A DNA stretch of 64,000 nucleotides from assembly GCA_033764335.1 (NCBI GenBank), contig JANRJC010000023.1:27333-91332 (forward strand), given 5' to 3'. Source of the DNA: JAGQVA01 sp033764335. GTDB taxonomy: Bacteria; Bacteroidota; Bacteroidia; J057. This document shows, one piece after another, positions 27,209-35,720 of this stretch. The position numbers and the translations under genes are program-made. The notes beneath the pieces were generated by a model. It was not told the origin of the DNA. It saw only the letters and a program-made list of their open reading frames with translations, and made no database searches. Within the stretch, counting starts at the first letter, position 1, and the number at the start of each line of letters is the position of its first letter.

Positions 27209-27601
27209 TTAACTCTGGCTTTCAAAATATTCGTGAATAATTCTTCTGAACCTTTTTATATCTTTTTTTTGTGTTGATTTTTTGCCCGCACAAGCTATGA
27301 TTTTACCCTTAAGTTCTTCGTGAAATAAATAGACTCTCAGATCATGGGTTTTAACCTCATATTCTTTTACACTACTCTTCAAAGGAGTTATATCGCGAAA
27401 TTTTGCAACAGGAAGAAGTCTCATATTAGCTACATCTTCCAAACGATTCTGAATAACCGCCAACTGGGCCTTCAGGTTTCCATCCTTTCTTATCTCCATG
27501 CAGAATTCATCAAACTCGCATTGACCATCTTTGAAAAGTTTGTAAATGCGAACACGATTTCCGCTGACCTCTTCTATTTCTCTAATGTCGAACCTGGGCA
27601 T
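27209..27601 (-). CDS. HigB/RelE-family toxin
   Basis: 130 residues with the RelE/HigB pattern: QLAVIQNRLEDVANMRLLP in the helical part, then VKTHDLRVYLFHEELKG and IIACAGKKSTQKKDIKR, ending in a basic helix. Family members are ribosome-dependent mRNA interferases. It is the first gene of the three-gene TAC module. The start ATG lies 40 bp from a 46-bp perfect palindrome. Confidence 0.75.
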   Translation of the reverse strand: MPRFDIREIEEVSGNRVRIYKLFKDGQCEFDEFCMEIRKDGNLKAQLAVIQNRLEDVANMRLLPVAKFRDITPLKSSVKEYEVKTHDLRVYLFHEELKGKIIACAGKKSTQKKDIKRFRRIIHEYFESQS

Positions 27602-27640
27602 ACAATTTCCAATCGTATTGTGTTTTACTTTTTCATTTAC

Positions 27641-27686
27641 AAATATAATAAAAAGTTTAGTTATAACTAAACTTTTTATTATATTT
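27641..27686. promoter_or_regulatory. 46-bp perfect palindrome, probable TAC operator
   Basis: Two 23-bp arms with no loop and no mismatch, centred at 27663/27664 (TTTAGTTATAACTAAA in the middle). It lies between the divergent HigB-like gene and the kinase-like gene. Position and symmetry suit HigA binding and autoregulation. It could also fold as a cruciform. Confidence 0.65.
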
Positions 27687-27716
27687 TTTACTTCCCTGCT
27701 TTTATCCGCCTTTTTA

Positions 27717-27734
27717 TGATCTTTGTTACCAAAC
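27717..27734 (+). repeat. 18-bp direct repeat, right copy flanking the TAC module
   Basis: Identical to 26303-26320. It ends 10 bp before the kinase-like start, and GATCTTTG in it is one base from the Bacteroidota -7 element, so this copy may be the kinase-like gene's native promoter. Confidence 0.6.
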
Positions 27735-27744
27735 TTCGCCCTCT

Positions 27745-28791
27745 ATGAAACTTATTGATTTTCCTATGATCGTCGCCGAAGCCTGGAAGGCGTATGATCC
27801 CAAACTTTCCATCAAATCCATTACCGATATCAGTGCCAAAGTCTCGACCAATCACGTTTATATGGTCAAACTCCAGGGTAAAAAACGGTTTGTTGTCGCC
27901 AAACTTTCCTACTTCGGGAAGTATGAACATTTCCGCGAAGATCACACCATCATCAATGTCCTGGCCAATACACTCCCCAAACCTTATCACAAATTCCTCG
28001 CCCATTCTCTGCTCAAAGACGGGGAGGTTTTCACTTACCGCTTCAAGGATGAAATTCAGGATGTATGGGTGGTTTTTTATCAGGCGGTTCCGATTAAACA
28101 AAAAATGCCCCGCAGGCTGGAACCGCCTCATATCCAAAAACTGGGGCAGGAAATCGCCCTTTTCCACGAAGCTTGTGCGAAAATCATTGTACACTTGCCC
28201 CCTTCCTCCAAAACCGTCCAGTCCGATATTATTGATCTGATGAATATCCTCGATACCGGGGCGGGAAAGTTTGAATATCGCCTCCACATTGACCAGATCA
28301 AAAGGCAGTGTGAACTTTTTCTCTCCAATACCGAAAAGATTGGCTACAACCATTTCCTCAAACTTCCGGTTTTTGTGGACTGGAACATTGGCAATTTCTC
28401 CATTCGGGAAAACGGGCAGTTTTACAGCCGCTGGGATTACGACTGGTTTCGCATGGCTTCCCGTGTGTTGGATTTTTATTTTTTCAGCCGGGTGGTTTCC
28501 GACGCAGGGGATCGTACGGTTTTCAGCTACCTCGTTTCGCCGCTGATGGAAGACCGGTTTTTAATGTTTTTGAAAGCCTATCACAAGATTTATCCCCTGA
28601 GTGAGGCCGAAGTACGTTTTATCAAAGAGGCTTTTCGTTTTTTTATCCTCAATTATGTTGTTAAATACGGAAAACACTTTTTTCACAGTTTTTATGCAGC
28701 CAAACTACAAAAAGAAGCTTATGAACTATATTTGCCGGTGCTGGATGAGCAGTTTGACGCAGACTATATCCTCCGGGCACTAAAGATCTAA
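27745..28791 (+). CDS. Aminoglycoside phosphotransferase-like kinase-fold protein
   Basis: 348 residues with the APH/choline-kinase fold. It has an ATP-lobe with VYMVKLQGKKRFVVAKLSY, a helix with LGQEIALFHEACAK, a catalytic-loop equivalent FVDWNIGNFSI (Asp and Asn), and a metal-binding WDYDWFRMASRVLDFYFF segment. The family phosphorylates small molecules such as antibiotics, choline or homoserine; the substrate here is unknown. It is followed 28 bp later by a HAD phosphatase on the same strand, suggesting a kinase/phosphatase pair. Confidence 0.7.
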   Translation: MKLIDFPMIVAEAWKAYDPKLSIKSITDISAKVSTNHVYMVKLQGKKRFVVAKLSYFGKYEHFREDHTIINVLANTLPKPYHKFLAHSLLKDGEVFTYRFKDEIQDVWVVFYQAVPIKQKMPRRLEPPHIQKLGQEIALFHEACAKIIVHLPPSSKTVQSDIIDLMNILDTGAGKFEYRLHIDQIKRQCELFLSNTEKIGYNHFLKLPVFVDWNIGNFSIRENGQFYSRWDYDWFRMASRVLDFYFFSRVVSDAGDRTVFSYLVSPLMEDRFLMFLKAYHKIYPLSEAEVRFIKEAFRFFILNYVVKYGKHFFHSFYAAKLQKEAYELYLPVLDEQFDADYILRALKI

Positions 28792-28819
28792 TTATCCATC
28801 CGAAGAACCCCAATTTGTT

Positions 28820-29668
28820 ATGCTTTTACACGATTTTAAGTCTGTAGTTCTTAATTACCGCGCTATTTTTTTTGATGCTTACGGAGTGTTGAAAAACCAT
28901 AAAGGGCTGATTCCGGGTGTGGATCAGATGTTTCAGTTTCTTCGGGAAAATGGCATTGACTTTTATATCCTGACCAACGACGCTTCCCGCAGCCCGATGG
29001 CGCTGGCGGCGGTTTATCAGGAAAAAGGAATCCCCGAAATCACGGAGTATAAAATTATTTCCTCCGGCATGATTGCCCGTGAATACCTGCGGCTCAAGGT
29101 CAAATCAGGCGTCATCGCCTATCTTGGTACTCCTCAGTCGGCGCATTATGTGGAAGCCATCGGGCTGAAAACCGTCTCCATCCGCGACCTCGAGCTTGAA
29201 AACGCGGACAAAATCAGCGCTCTGGTATTGCTTGACGATGAAGGTTTTGATTGGAACCACGACATCAATAAAGCCATTAACCTGCTTCGCCTCCAAAATA
29301 TGCCCGTCATCGTCGCTAATACCGACGCGGCCTACCCGGTCTCCAAACACGAACTCGCCGTCGCCGTAGGCTCCATCGCCAATATGATCGAGCATATTGT
29401 GGGAAAGAAATTTATCCGTTTTGGAAAACCCGACGCACAAATGTTTAACTTTGCTTTTGAACATATTCAGAAAGATCGCCCCATTCAAAAGAATGAAATC
29501 CTCATGGTCGGTGATACCCTCCACACAGATATAATGGGAGGAAATAAGTTTGGGATTGATACGGCGCTGGTTCTTTCGGGAAATACTCTTCCGGGCCGTG
29601 CAGAAGTGCTAATTGAAGCTTACGGCATTATTCCCAACTATATCTGTGACTCCGTTGCCATCGCGTGA
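28820..29668 (+). CDS. HAD-superfamily class IIA phosphatase (NagD-like)
   Basis: 282 residues. Motif I is FFDAYGVLKN with nucleophile D19; the usual second Asp is replaced by Tyr, as in several class IIA members. Motif II is ILTNDASRS. A large C2 cap contains VGSIANMIEHIVG, and motif III/IV is FGKPDAQMF followed by MVGDTLHTDIMGG. It is expected to hydrolyse a phosphorylated sugar or nucleotide. Co-directional with the kinase-like gene and the OsmC gene. Confidence 0.85.
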   Translation: MLLHDFKSVVLNYRAIFFDAYGVLKNHKGLIPGVDQMFQFLRENGIDFYILTNDASRSPMALAAVYQEKGIPEITEYKIISSGMIAREYLRLKVKSGVIAYLGTPQSAHYVEAIGLKTVSIRDLELENADKISALVLLDDEGFDWNHDINKAINLLRLQNMPVIVANTDAAYPVSKHELAVAVGSIANMIEHIVGKKFIRFGKPDAQMFNFAFEHIQKDRPIQKNEILMVGDTLHTDIMGGNKFGIDTALVLSGNTLPGRAEVLIEAYGIIPNYICDSVAIA

Positions 29669-29712
29669 GGTTACAATTTTGTTCATTTACATCCATCCAT
29701 AATTACTTACCT

Positions 29713-30126
29713 ATGAAAAGATCAGCAACTGCCTTCTGGCAAGGCACGGGAAAAGAAGGCCACGGCCATCTTTCTACCCAAAGCACGGTTTTAAACCAGA
29801 CGCAGTATTCTTACAGTTCTCGTTTTGAAAATGGTGTGGGTACCAACCCCGAAGAACTGATTGCCGCTGCGCATTCGGGGTGTTTTACCATGAAACTCAG
29901 CTTTAACCTCAGTGGTGCGAGTTTTGCTCCTGACCAACTGGAAACACGCTGTGTAATCACCCTGGAAAACGGCGCCATCATCAGTTCACAACTGACTCTT
30001 TCGGCCAAAGTGCCGGGCATTAGTGCGGAAAAATTTGCCGAACTGGTCAAAGATGCCGAAGCAAACTGCCCGATTTCTAAATTGCTCAACACGGCGATTT
30101 CGGTAGAATATACCCTCAACGCTTAG
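29713..30126 (+). CDS. OsmC-family peroxiredoxin
   Basis: 137 residues from ATG 29713; the frame can be read from 29665 but those residues are not protein-like. Peroxidatic cysteine C57 lies in AAHSGCFTM and the resolving C119 in EANCPISKLL. The N-terminal FWQGTGKEGHG segment is typical of the OsmC subgroup rather than Ohr. It reduces organic hydroperoxides. It ends 4 bp before the amine-oxidase gene. Confidence 0.9.
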   Translation: MKRSATAFWQGTGKEGHGHLSTQSTVLNQTQYSYSSRFENGVGTNPEELIAAAHSGCFTMKLSFNLSGASFAPDQLETRCVITLENGAIISSQLTLSAKVPGISAEKFAELVKDAEANCPISKLLNTAISVEYTLNA

Positions 30127-30130
30127 AACT

Positions 30131-31477
30131 ATGAGGCGCAGAGACTTCATCAAAACCGGTACAATTCTCGCTGCGGGCATGCCTATGGTTTCCGCAGCTC
30201 CCTATATTCAGCGGCAGCCGGAAGTGATTATCCTCGGAGCTGGACTGGCGGGACTCGGTGCTGCCTTGCGACTCCAGGAAATGGGTGCCCAATACACCCT
30301 CCTCGAAGCCCGGAACCGCATCGGGGGAAGGGTAAATAGCCACGTTATTTCGCCCGAAAATGGCCTTACGGTCGAACTTGGCGCCGAATGGATTGGCGAA
30401 TCCCATACCGAATTGCTGAGTCTCTGCGAATCTCTCGACCTCGAAATCCTTGACCACCGCTTTGATACCGCCCTCCTGCTCAACGGCTCTTACAGCAAAG
30501 CCAACGAATGGGCCTGGGAAACCGGACACAAAAAACTCGAAGAAAAAATCAAGGCTTTCCCCTCCGTCTCAACACAGGAAGAAAAAAACCACGATACCAC
30601 CGACTGGTGGCGTTACCTCAAAAACCTCGGCCTCTCCGAGCGCGACCTCGAAATCCGCGAACTGCTCGACAGTACCGATTTTGGCGAGACCATCCGCAAT
30701 GTTTCGGCTTTTTCCGCTCTGTCTGAATATGCTTATTCCAGCCCCAAAAACGAAATGGACTACATCGTCAAAGGCGGAAATTCGCAGATTATCGAAAAAC
30801 TCGCTGACAAAATCGGACGGCAAAATATCCTCACCAGCCACAAAGTTACCCGTGTAAGCCAGGTTTCGGGGAGAGTAACCGTCACCTGCGAAAACGGAAA
30901 AACCTTCACTGCCGACAAGGTTATCTGTACACTTCCGACTTTTGCGGTTACTCAGATCCAGTGGGAACCAACACTGCCCGAAGCCAAACAAGATGCTTTG
31001 GCAGCCCTTCAGTACTGCCGGATCATGAAGTTTAGTGTGCTGTTTTCGGAGCGGTTCTGGAAAGAAGAGGCCTTTGACCTGATTACGGATACTCCTGCCC
31101 ATTACTTTTTCCATTCGACCAAACTCCAACCCGGAAAAGAAGGCGTCCTCACGGCATATACCACCGGCGACAAAGCCTATCTTATGTCCAAAATGAGTCC
31201 ACAGCAGCGCAAAAAAATGGTCGCCGAAGCCCTGGACATTCCCTTCGGGAAAGTGGACGACTATATCCTCAAAGTCGCCGGTTATTACTGGGGCAATGAT
31301 CCCCTCACCCAGGGCGCTTATGCGATTTACGACACCCACCAATGGTTTACCCTTTTGCCCACCTTGCACAAACCCTTCAAACATATCCACTTCGCCGGTG
31401 AACACATCGCCGAGTGGCAGGGATTTATGGAAGGAGCATTTGTGACAGGAAAAGAAGCGGCAGAAGCGGCGGGGTGA
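30131..31477 (+). CDS. Flavin monoamine oxidase-family protein with Tat-like leader
   Basis: 448 residues. The leader MRRRDFIKTGTILAAGMPM has a twin-arginine type motif. FAD-binding GAGLAGLGAALRLQ is followed by EARNRIGGRV, and the C-terminal FAD motif HFAGEHIAEWQGFMEGA is present. The family oxidises amines such as putrescine or aromatic amines. The Tat-like leader suggests export of the folded flavoprotein to the periplasm. Substrate not deducible. Confidence 0.85.
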   Translation: MRRRDFIKTGTILAAGMPMVSAAPYIQRQPEVIILGAGLAGLGAALRLQEMGAQYTLLEARNRIGGRVNSHVISPENGLTVELGAEWIGESHTELLSLCESLDLEILDHRFDTALLLNGSYSKANEWAWETGHKKLEEKIKAFPSVSTQEEKNHDTTDWWRYLKNLGLSERDLEIRELLDSTDFGETIRNVSAFSALSEYAYSSPKNEMDYIVKGGNSQIIEKLADKIGRQNILTSHKVTRVSQVSGRVTVTCENGKTFTADKVICTLPTFAVTQIQWEPTLPEAKQDALAALQYCRIMKFSVLFSERFWKEEAFDLITDTPAHYFFHSTKLQPGKEGVLTAYTTGDKAYLMSKMSPQQRKKMVAEALDIPFGKVDDYILKVAGYYWGNDPLTQGAYAIYDTHQWFTLLPTLHKPFKHIHFAGEHIAEWQGFMEGAFVTGKEAAEAAG

Positions 31478-31496
31478 TAGGGGTTGGATGAATTGT

Positions 31497-31509
31497 TTGA
31501 ATTTTGCAA
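31497..31509 (+). promoter_or_regulatory. Shared 13-bp motif before the AraC-family gene
   Basis: TTGAATTTTGCAA here recurs exactly at 32441-32453, directly behind the AraC gene stop and ahead of the reductase gene. It is a candidate binding site for the AraC-family protein. Confidence 0.35.
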
Positions 31510-31510
31510 T

Positions 31511-32440
31511 ATGGAAAACATAAGTATAAAAGCGTTTTATAAAGAAATATTTGGCGAAAATGGAAGCCAATTGGATATCATTTCCGATAGTAACAACTCA
31601 AACAATTTTGGGCATTTTAATGTATTTGACATAGAGAAGTTCTATTTCCGTGGAGCAAAAAAATCGGAAATGACATACAACCGGAGGTTGTATTACAAAA
31701 TCAGCTTAATCAAAGGGAAAAATTTGGTTGAATTTGCAGGTAAAGCTGTGCTTATTGATAAACAGGGAATTCTATTTGCCACACCTAAAATCCCTTATCG
31801 GTATATACCACAAGACAAAAATCAATCGGGCTTTTTTTGTGTTTTTACAAAAGAATTTCTTTCGAAATCCAAAACCGGAATTTTAATAGATGACTTACCG
31901 ATTTACCAGCCCAATAGTGATTTTGTGTATCAATTGAGTGATGAACAATATCTTGAATTGGAGTTGATTTTCAAGAAAATGGACAGAGAACTATCGTCTA
32001 ATTATACCTACAAATATGATTTGCTTCGAAATTATGTTTTGGAACTTATTCATGTTGGGCAAAAGTTGAAACCCGTCGAAAGTGTAACAAACCCAACGAA
32101 TGCTTCAGGACGCATTTCTTCAATATTTATTGAGTTGCTGGAAAGACAGTTTCCTATTGAGAATGAGGCACAAGTGATACAACTCAAATCACCCATGGAT
32201 TTTGCGAAAGCATTAGGTGTACATATAAATCACCTGAACAAAGTTTTAAAAGAAACAACCGGTAAAAGCACCACAGAAATTATCAATGGTAGAATCGTGG
32301 AAGAAGCCAAAATATTACTCAAACAAACACAATGGAATGTTTCGGAAATCGCTTTTACTTTGGGCTTTGACGAGGTGGCACATTTTTCTAATTTTTTTAA
32401 AAAGCATACAACCCTTTCTCCCTTGAAGTTTCGCAGTTGA
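31511..32440 (+). CDS. AraC-family transcriptional regulator
   Basis: About 309 residues from ATG 31511; an in-frame TTG exists at 31484. The N-terminal about 190 residues are a sensor domain without close resemblance I can name. The C-terminal AraC DNA-binding domain spans about 210-309 (SPMDFAKALGVHINHLNKVL, then WNVSEIAFTLGFDEVAHFSN and FKKHTTLSPLKFR). It very probably controls the aldo/keto reductase gene 84 bp downstream. The sequence TTGAATTTTGCAA occurs before both genes. Confidence 0.85.
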   Translation: MENISIKAFYKEIFGENGSQLDIISDSNNSNNFGHFNVFDIEKFYFRGAKKSEMTYNRRLYYKISLIKGKNLVEFAGKAVLIDKQGILFATPKIPYRYIPQDKNQSGFFCVFTKEFLSKSKTGILIDDLPIYQPNSDFVYQLSDEQYLELELIFKKMDRELSSNYTYKYDLLRNYVLELIHVGQKLKPVESVTNPTNASGRISSIFIELLERQFPIENEAQVIQLKSPMDFAKALGVHINHLNKVLKETTGKSTTEIINGRIVEEAKILLKQTQWNVSEIAFTLGFDEVAHFSNFFKKHTTLSPLKFRS

Positions 32441-32453
32441 TTGAATTTTGCAA
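32441..32453 (+). promoter_or_regulatory. Shared 13-bp motif before the aldo/keto reductase gene
   Basis: Exact copy of the motif at 31497-31509, located 71 bp upstream of the reductase start, a usual distance for an AraC-type activator site. Confidence 0.35.
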
Positions 32454-32524
32454 ATAGTAGATTGGAATTTACAAATGGATCTTTTCAAAAAATCGGATCT
32501 TTGTAGTTCAACTAAAATAGCAAA

Positions 32525-33481
32525 ATGGAGAAATCAACAATATTGGGAAACAGCACACTTAAGGTAAACCGGATAGGGCTGGGCTGTATGGGTATGTCCG
32601 AGTTTTATGGTTCGTTTGATGAATCAGACTCTATCAATACTTTGCACAAAGCAATTGACTTAGGCGTTAATTTTTTCGACACAGCCGATATGTACGGTTG
32701 GGGAGCCAATGAAAAGCTTATTGGGAAAGCCTTTAAAGGCAAATGGAATGAGGTTGTTTTGGCAACCAAATTCGCAGTCATGAGAGGCCCCAACGGCGAA
32801 TGGCTGGGACTCAACGGACAACCGGACTATATCAGAAAAGCTTGTGACCAGAGTCTGTTAAATTTAGGGACAGATGTTATTGATTTATATTATATGCATC
32901 GCCAGGCACCTGATGTTGAGATTGAAGTAATCGTGGGAACGATGGCCGAATTGGTTAAGCAAGGAAAAGTGAAATCCATTGGATTGTCGGAAGTGGGCGC
33001 CGAAACGATACGCAGAGCACATAAAGTACATCCTATTACAGCTATTCAATCCGAATATTCTTTGTGGAGTCGTGAGCCTGAGCAAGAAGTCCTGGAAGTT
33101 TGTAAAGAACTCAATATCACTTTTGTCTCATATAGCCCATTAGGAAGAGGTTTTTTAACAGGAGCCTATAAAAGCCGTGAAGATTTTGAGGCGGGAGACT
33201 TCCGGCTAAACAATCCACGATTTACAGATGAGGCGATTAAGGAAAATATCAGGTATGTCGAAGTCATAGACCAATTAGCAAAAGACAAAGGTGTAACCAA
33301 TGCACAAATTGCTTTGGCCTGGATTTTATCCCAAAACAATGAAATAACAACCATTCCCGGGACGAAAAAAATCCACAGACTGGAAGAAAACTTAGGAGCC
33401 TATCAGGTAGCCCTGACACAAGAGGATATGGAGCTTATAGAAAATAATATCCCGAAAGAAACAAGGGGCAGTCGTTACTGA
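32525..33481 (+). CDS. Aldo/keto reductase
   Basis: 318 residues, a TIM-barrel NADPH-dependent oxidoreductase. The tetrad is visible: D and Y in FFDTADMYGWGANE, K in VLATKF, H in YYMHRQ. The cofactor-binding loop is YSPLGRGFLTGAY. The sequence is closest to the YajO/IolS-like group that reduces aldehydes. It forms a pair with the upstream AraC regulator, a common induced-detoxification arrangement. Confidence 0.92.
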   Translation: MEKSTILGNSTLKVNRIGLGCMGMSEFYGSFDESDSINTLHKAIDLGVNFFDTADMYGWGANEKLIGKAFKGKWNEVVLATKFAVMRGPNGEWLGLNGQPDYIRKACDQSLLNLGTDVIDLYYMHRQAPDVEIEVIVGTMAELVKQGKVKSIGLSEVGAETIRRAHKVHPITAIQSEYSLWSREPEQEVLEVCKELNITFVSYSPLGRGFLTGAYKSREDFEAGDFRLNNPRFTDEAIKENIRYVEVIDQLAKDKGVTNAQIALAWILSQNNEITTIPGTKKIHRLEENLGAYQVALTQEDMELIENNIPKETRGSRY

Positions 33482-33486
33482 TTAAA

Positions 33487-33515
33487 GGGGCGCATTTGTC
33501 TATTAAGTGCGCCTC
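33487..33515. terminator. Hairpin between convergent genes
   Basis: GGGGCGCA and TGCGCCTC pair over 8 bp with one G-T, with a 13-bp loop. It lies between the convergent reductase and propeller genes. T-runs on either side are weak, so bidirectional termination is likely but not certain. Confidence 0.5.
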
Positions 33516-33526
33516 ATCTTTAGAGA

Positions 33527-34489
33527 TTACCGTTCAATAAATACGGGTGAAAGTTGTGACTTGTAGGTTGTGTCGGTTAACTGCTTTTGCTCTTTGGTCT
33601 TCCAGTTCATCAGCACAATATGATATTGGGTTTCTTTAATGTCAGATTTGTTGAATGTAAGCCAGTTTCCGTCGGCGCTCCAGTCGTGATAACCTTCTGA
33701 AAGGTCGTTATCAATCAGTTTCCATTGTTTTTTTCCGTCGGGTGTTACGGCAAAAATGCTATGTCTGCCATCTTGCAGTGATACATAACTGATGAAGTTT
33801 TCAGTCGGATGCCATTTGGTTCCGCCAGCTCTGTATCCATAATCTTTTGCAGAAGGATTGTCCTCCGGATATCGCGTCAATTGTATCATATCCGTTCCGT
33901 CATCATTCATTAAAAATAATTCCTCATGACGGGTTTTGTCCGTTTTGTCTTTTTGATAAGCAAACACTATTTTTTTCCCATCAGGCGAAAAACAAGGGTC
34001 TCCGTGTTTCGCACCAGGCTCATGGGTCAGTTGCTGATAAGCTCCCGTCCGGGTGTTTATGATGAAAAGTTGGTAACGGATTTCTTTTCCTATTCGGCCT
34101 GCAACGACAAGTTCTTCTCCATTTTTTCTGCCACTCATCCAACTGTCTTCCAACATTAAATCGCTTACTTTTTTGACATTCGCCCCGTTTACGTCAGTTT
34201 CATATAGAAAAAAACACCGACTGCATGTGTCCTTATCACTTATAAAAAATAAACGGTTCTTATAAGCATAGTATGTCCATGCAATATCCGGATGATTGGT
34301 GATGTTTTTTTTATTTGTGCCATCCATATTCATGGTGATGATTTCATAATTGTTTTTGTAAAGGGTATCGTTTTCATGGATATTGTATGCAATGGCATAT
34401 AATTTTTCCGCTGTATTTTTTTTGTCAACCGAAGTGGAACATGAACCGAGAAAAACGGTTGCGATTATCAGATATAGGGTGTTTTTCAT
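33527..34489 (-). CDS. TolB-like PD40 beta-propeller lipoprotein
   Basis: 320 residues with lipoprotein signal (IATVFLGSC, lipid on C17). Repeated PD40/WD40-like strands follow: EIITMNMDGTNKKNITNHP, then DPCFSPDGKKIVFAY, LFLMNDDGTDMIQLTRYP and HDWSADGNWLTFNK. The family includes TolB, but this copy has no Pal or other Tol genes beside it. It is probably a periplasmic binding or sensing propeller. Confidence 0.8.
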   Translation of the reverse strand: MKNTLYLIIATVFLGSCSTSVDKKNTAEKLYAIAYNIHENDTLYKNNYEIITMNMDGTNKKNITNHPDIAWTYYAYKNRLFFISDKDTCSRCFFLYETDVNGANVKKVSDLMLEDSWMSGRKNGEELVVAGRIGKEIRYQLFIINTRTGAYQQLTHEPGAKHGDPCFSPDGKKIVFAYQKDKTDKTRHEELFLMNDDGTDMIQLTRYPEDNPSAKDYGYRAGGTKWHPTENFISYVSLQDGRHSIFAVTPDGKKQWKLIDNDLSEGYHDWSADGNWLTFNKSDIKETQYHIVLMNWKTKEQKQLTDTTYKSQLSPVFIER

Positions 34490-34594
34490 TTTAGTATTTT
34501 GCCCTGGCAGGAGTCGCTTTGCGGTGAATATACAAAATATTCACCGCATTTTTGCGGTGAATAAGGCGAGTTTTTAGCGTGTGCTTGGGGAGGG

Positions 34595-34945
34595 TTAGTC
34601 AAAACCCCTATTCTCGTCATTGGGTTTGGTAAAATAGATTTCTTTTCCAGGCCATCGGGTTAAATTGCCGGAAGCGTCCATAATATCAAAAGTAACTTTA
34701 AAATCATCTCCCTCCTCAAGCAAAAATGCTCCCGAACACATTCCGTGTCCTACCTGTAGCTGCTGTCTATGTTACTTTTTCATATACTCTTTTTTTCACA
34801 TTCCATTTTCGGAGAGCGCGTTCGCTCTCTGGCAAATTATCAATGAAAAGTTCATAGTCTTGCCCAGCTTGTAATGTTTCATCAAATGTCAACACTGCCT
34901 GGGTAAGCTGAAATTCACCAACGAGACCGGGGCGGCCATCAAGGC
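34595..34945 (-). pseudogene. C-terminal remnant of an unidentified protein, frameshifted twice
   Basis: Two pieces of one protein can be read. The first (about 34945 to 34770) contains QAVLTFDETLQAGQDYELFI then ESERALRKWNVKKRVYEKVT. The second (about 34755 to 34598) contains VGHGMCSGAFLLEEGDDFKV and then TRWPGKEIYFTKPNDEN. The frame changes twice between 34750 and 34770. Restoring one A and one G gives a continuous reading (VTIDSSYRVGHG). The 5' part is missing where the REP-like cluster begins. I do not recognise the family. Confidence 0.55.
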
Positions 34946-35079
34946 TACAAATCGAAGATGCCTCAGGTACATTTGACCTCTCCGAGGTCTTGCCTGTCGG
35001 CAAAACTCCACATAGCTAGCGTTTGGGGCACTTTTCCGGCTAGGCCGGGACTCCGGAGGAGTCGAATGTTTGTAGCCGA
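34943..35079. repeat. REP/BIME-like cluster of hairpins bounded by GGCTACAAA inverted ends
   Basis: The element begins GGCTACAAA and ends TTTGTAGCC. Inside are hairpin 34975-34989 (GACCTC-TCC-GAGGTC) and its inverted relative 35049-35063 (GACTCC-GGA-GGAGTC). The stems differ by compensatory changes that keep pairing. Further small hairpins are TTGCC-TGTC-GGCAA (34990-35003) and CCGGC-TAG-GCCGG (35036-35048). It separates two pseudogenes. 35080-35239 shows more GC-rich hairpin sequence and no gene. Confidence 0.6.
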
Positions 35080-35239
35080 TAGGCCTGTTCTTCCCCTTTT
35101 TTTCAGGGGTTGCGCCGTAGCGCGCGTGAGTACAAAAAGCGCCAATAGCCAACAGCCAGACTCCCGGGACCCCTACAACAACTCCAGCCCCTTTTGCCAG
35201 AGCAGCAGGCGCCAGTGTTCCAGGAAGTGACAGGTCTAT

Positions 35240-35720
35240 TTAGGATGAGATCTTTCGTAGTTGTTGTCGTATTATATTATTCAGTTCGTCCGCTTTGGTT
35301 AACGTCATTAGGTGTCCACCGTTTTTAACGGTTAAGTTACAATTTACGAAACGCAGAGGTAAAATTCTGTCGCTTGTGCCGTGAATATGAAATATGTTTA
35401 GGAGCTGCGTTTGGTTTGTCCAATGAGTTACTTTATCAATAGCCCATTTCAAAAAAATCGGATGGGTATCTGTTAGAATTTGTTTTAAAAGTTGTTTGTC
35501 AGACGTTGAACTCGTTCCGAAAAACCAATTTGTCAACTACAATCGCCATAAGTCCACCAAAAGAAAGTCCTACTAAGGTCGGTTTTGCAGTAGTGCCTTT
35601 CCCAAGCCGCGTCCTGTCCCACGAAACAAAAACGTTGAACGAAGATAAAACTTTAAACCAACTCGTCACGGCACCATTGCAGAAACATTTTGTTGGCAGT
35701 AGTAGGGCCCTTCCCCTCAC
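35240..35720 (-). pseudogene. Alpha/beta-hydrolase remnant
   Basis: Two overlapping frames together give parts of a small alpha/beta hydrolase. 35499-35720 has the nucleophile elbow LVGLSFGGLMAIV. 35240-35536 has the later part with FLKWAIDKVTHWTNQT, the acid FHIHGTSDRILPL and the histidine KNGGHLMTL. The order and spacing of Ser, Asp and His fit, but the frame is broken at about 35500-35530. About 40 residues between the two parts are missing and the N-terminus is poor. Probably non-functional. Confidence 0.6.

Noticed and set aside
33527..34489. TolB of a Tol-Pal system
   Set aside because: It is a lipoprotein with no Pal, TolA, TolQ or TolR gene nearby; only the propeller repeats are shared.
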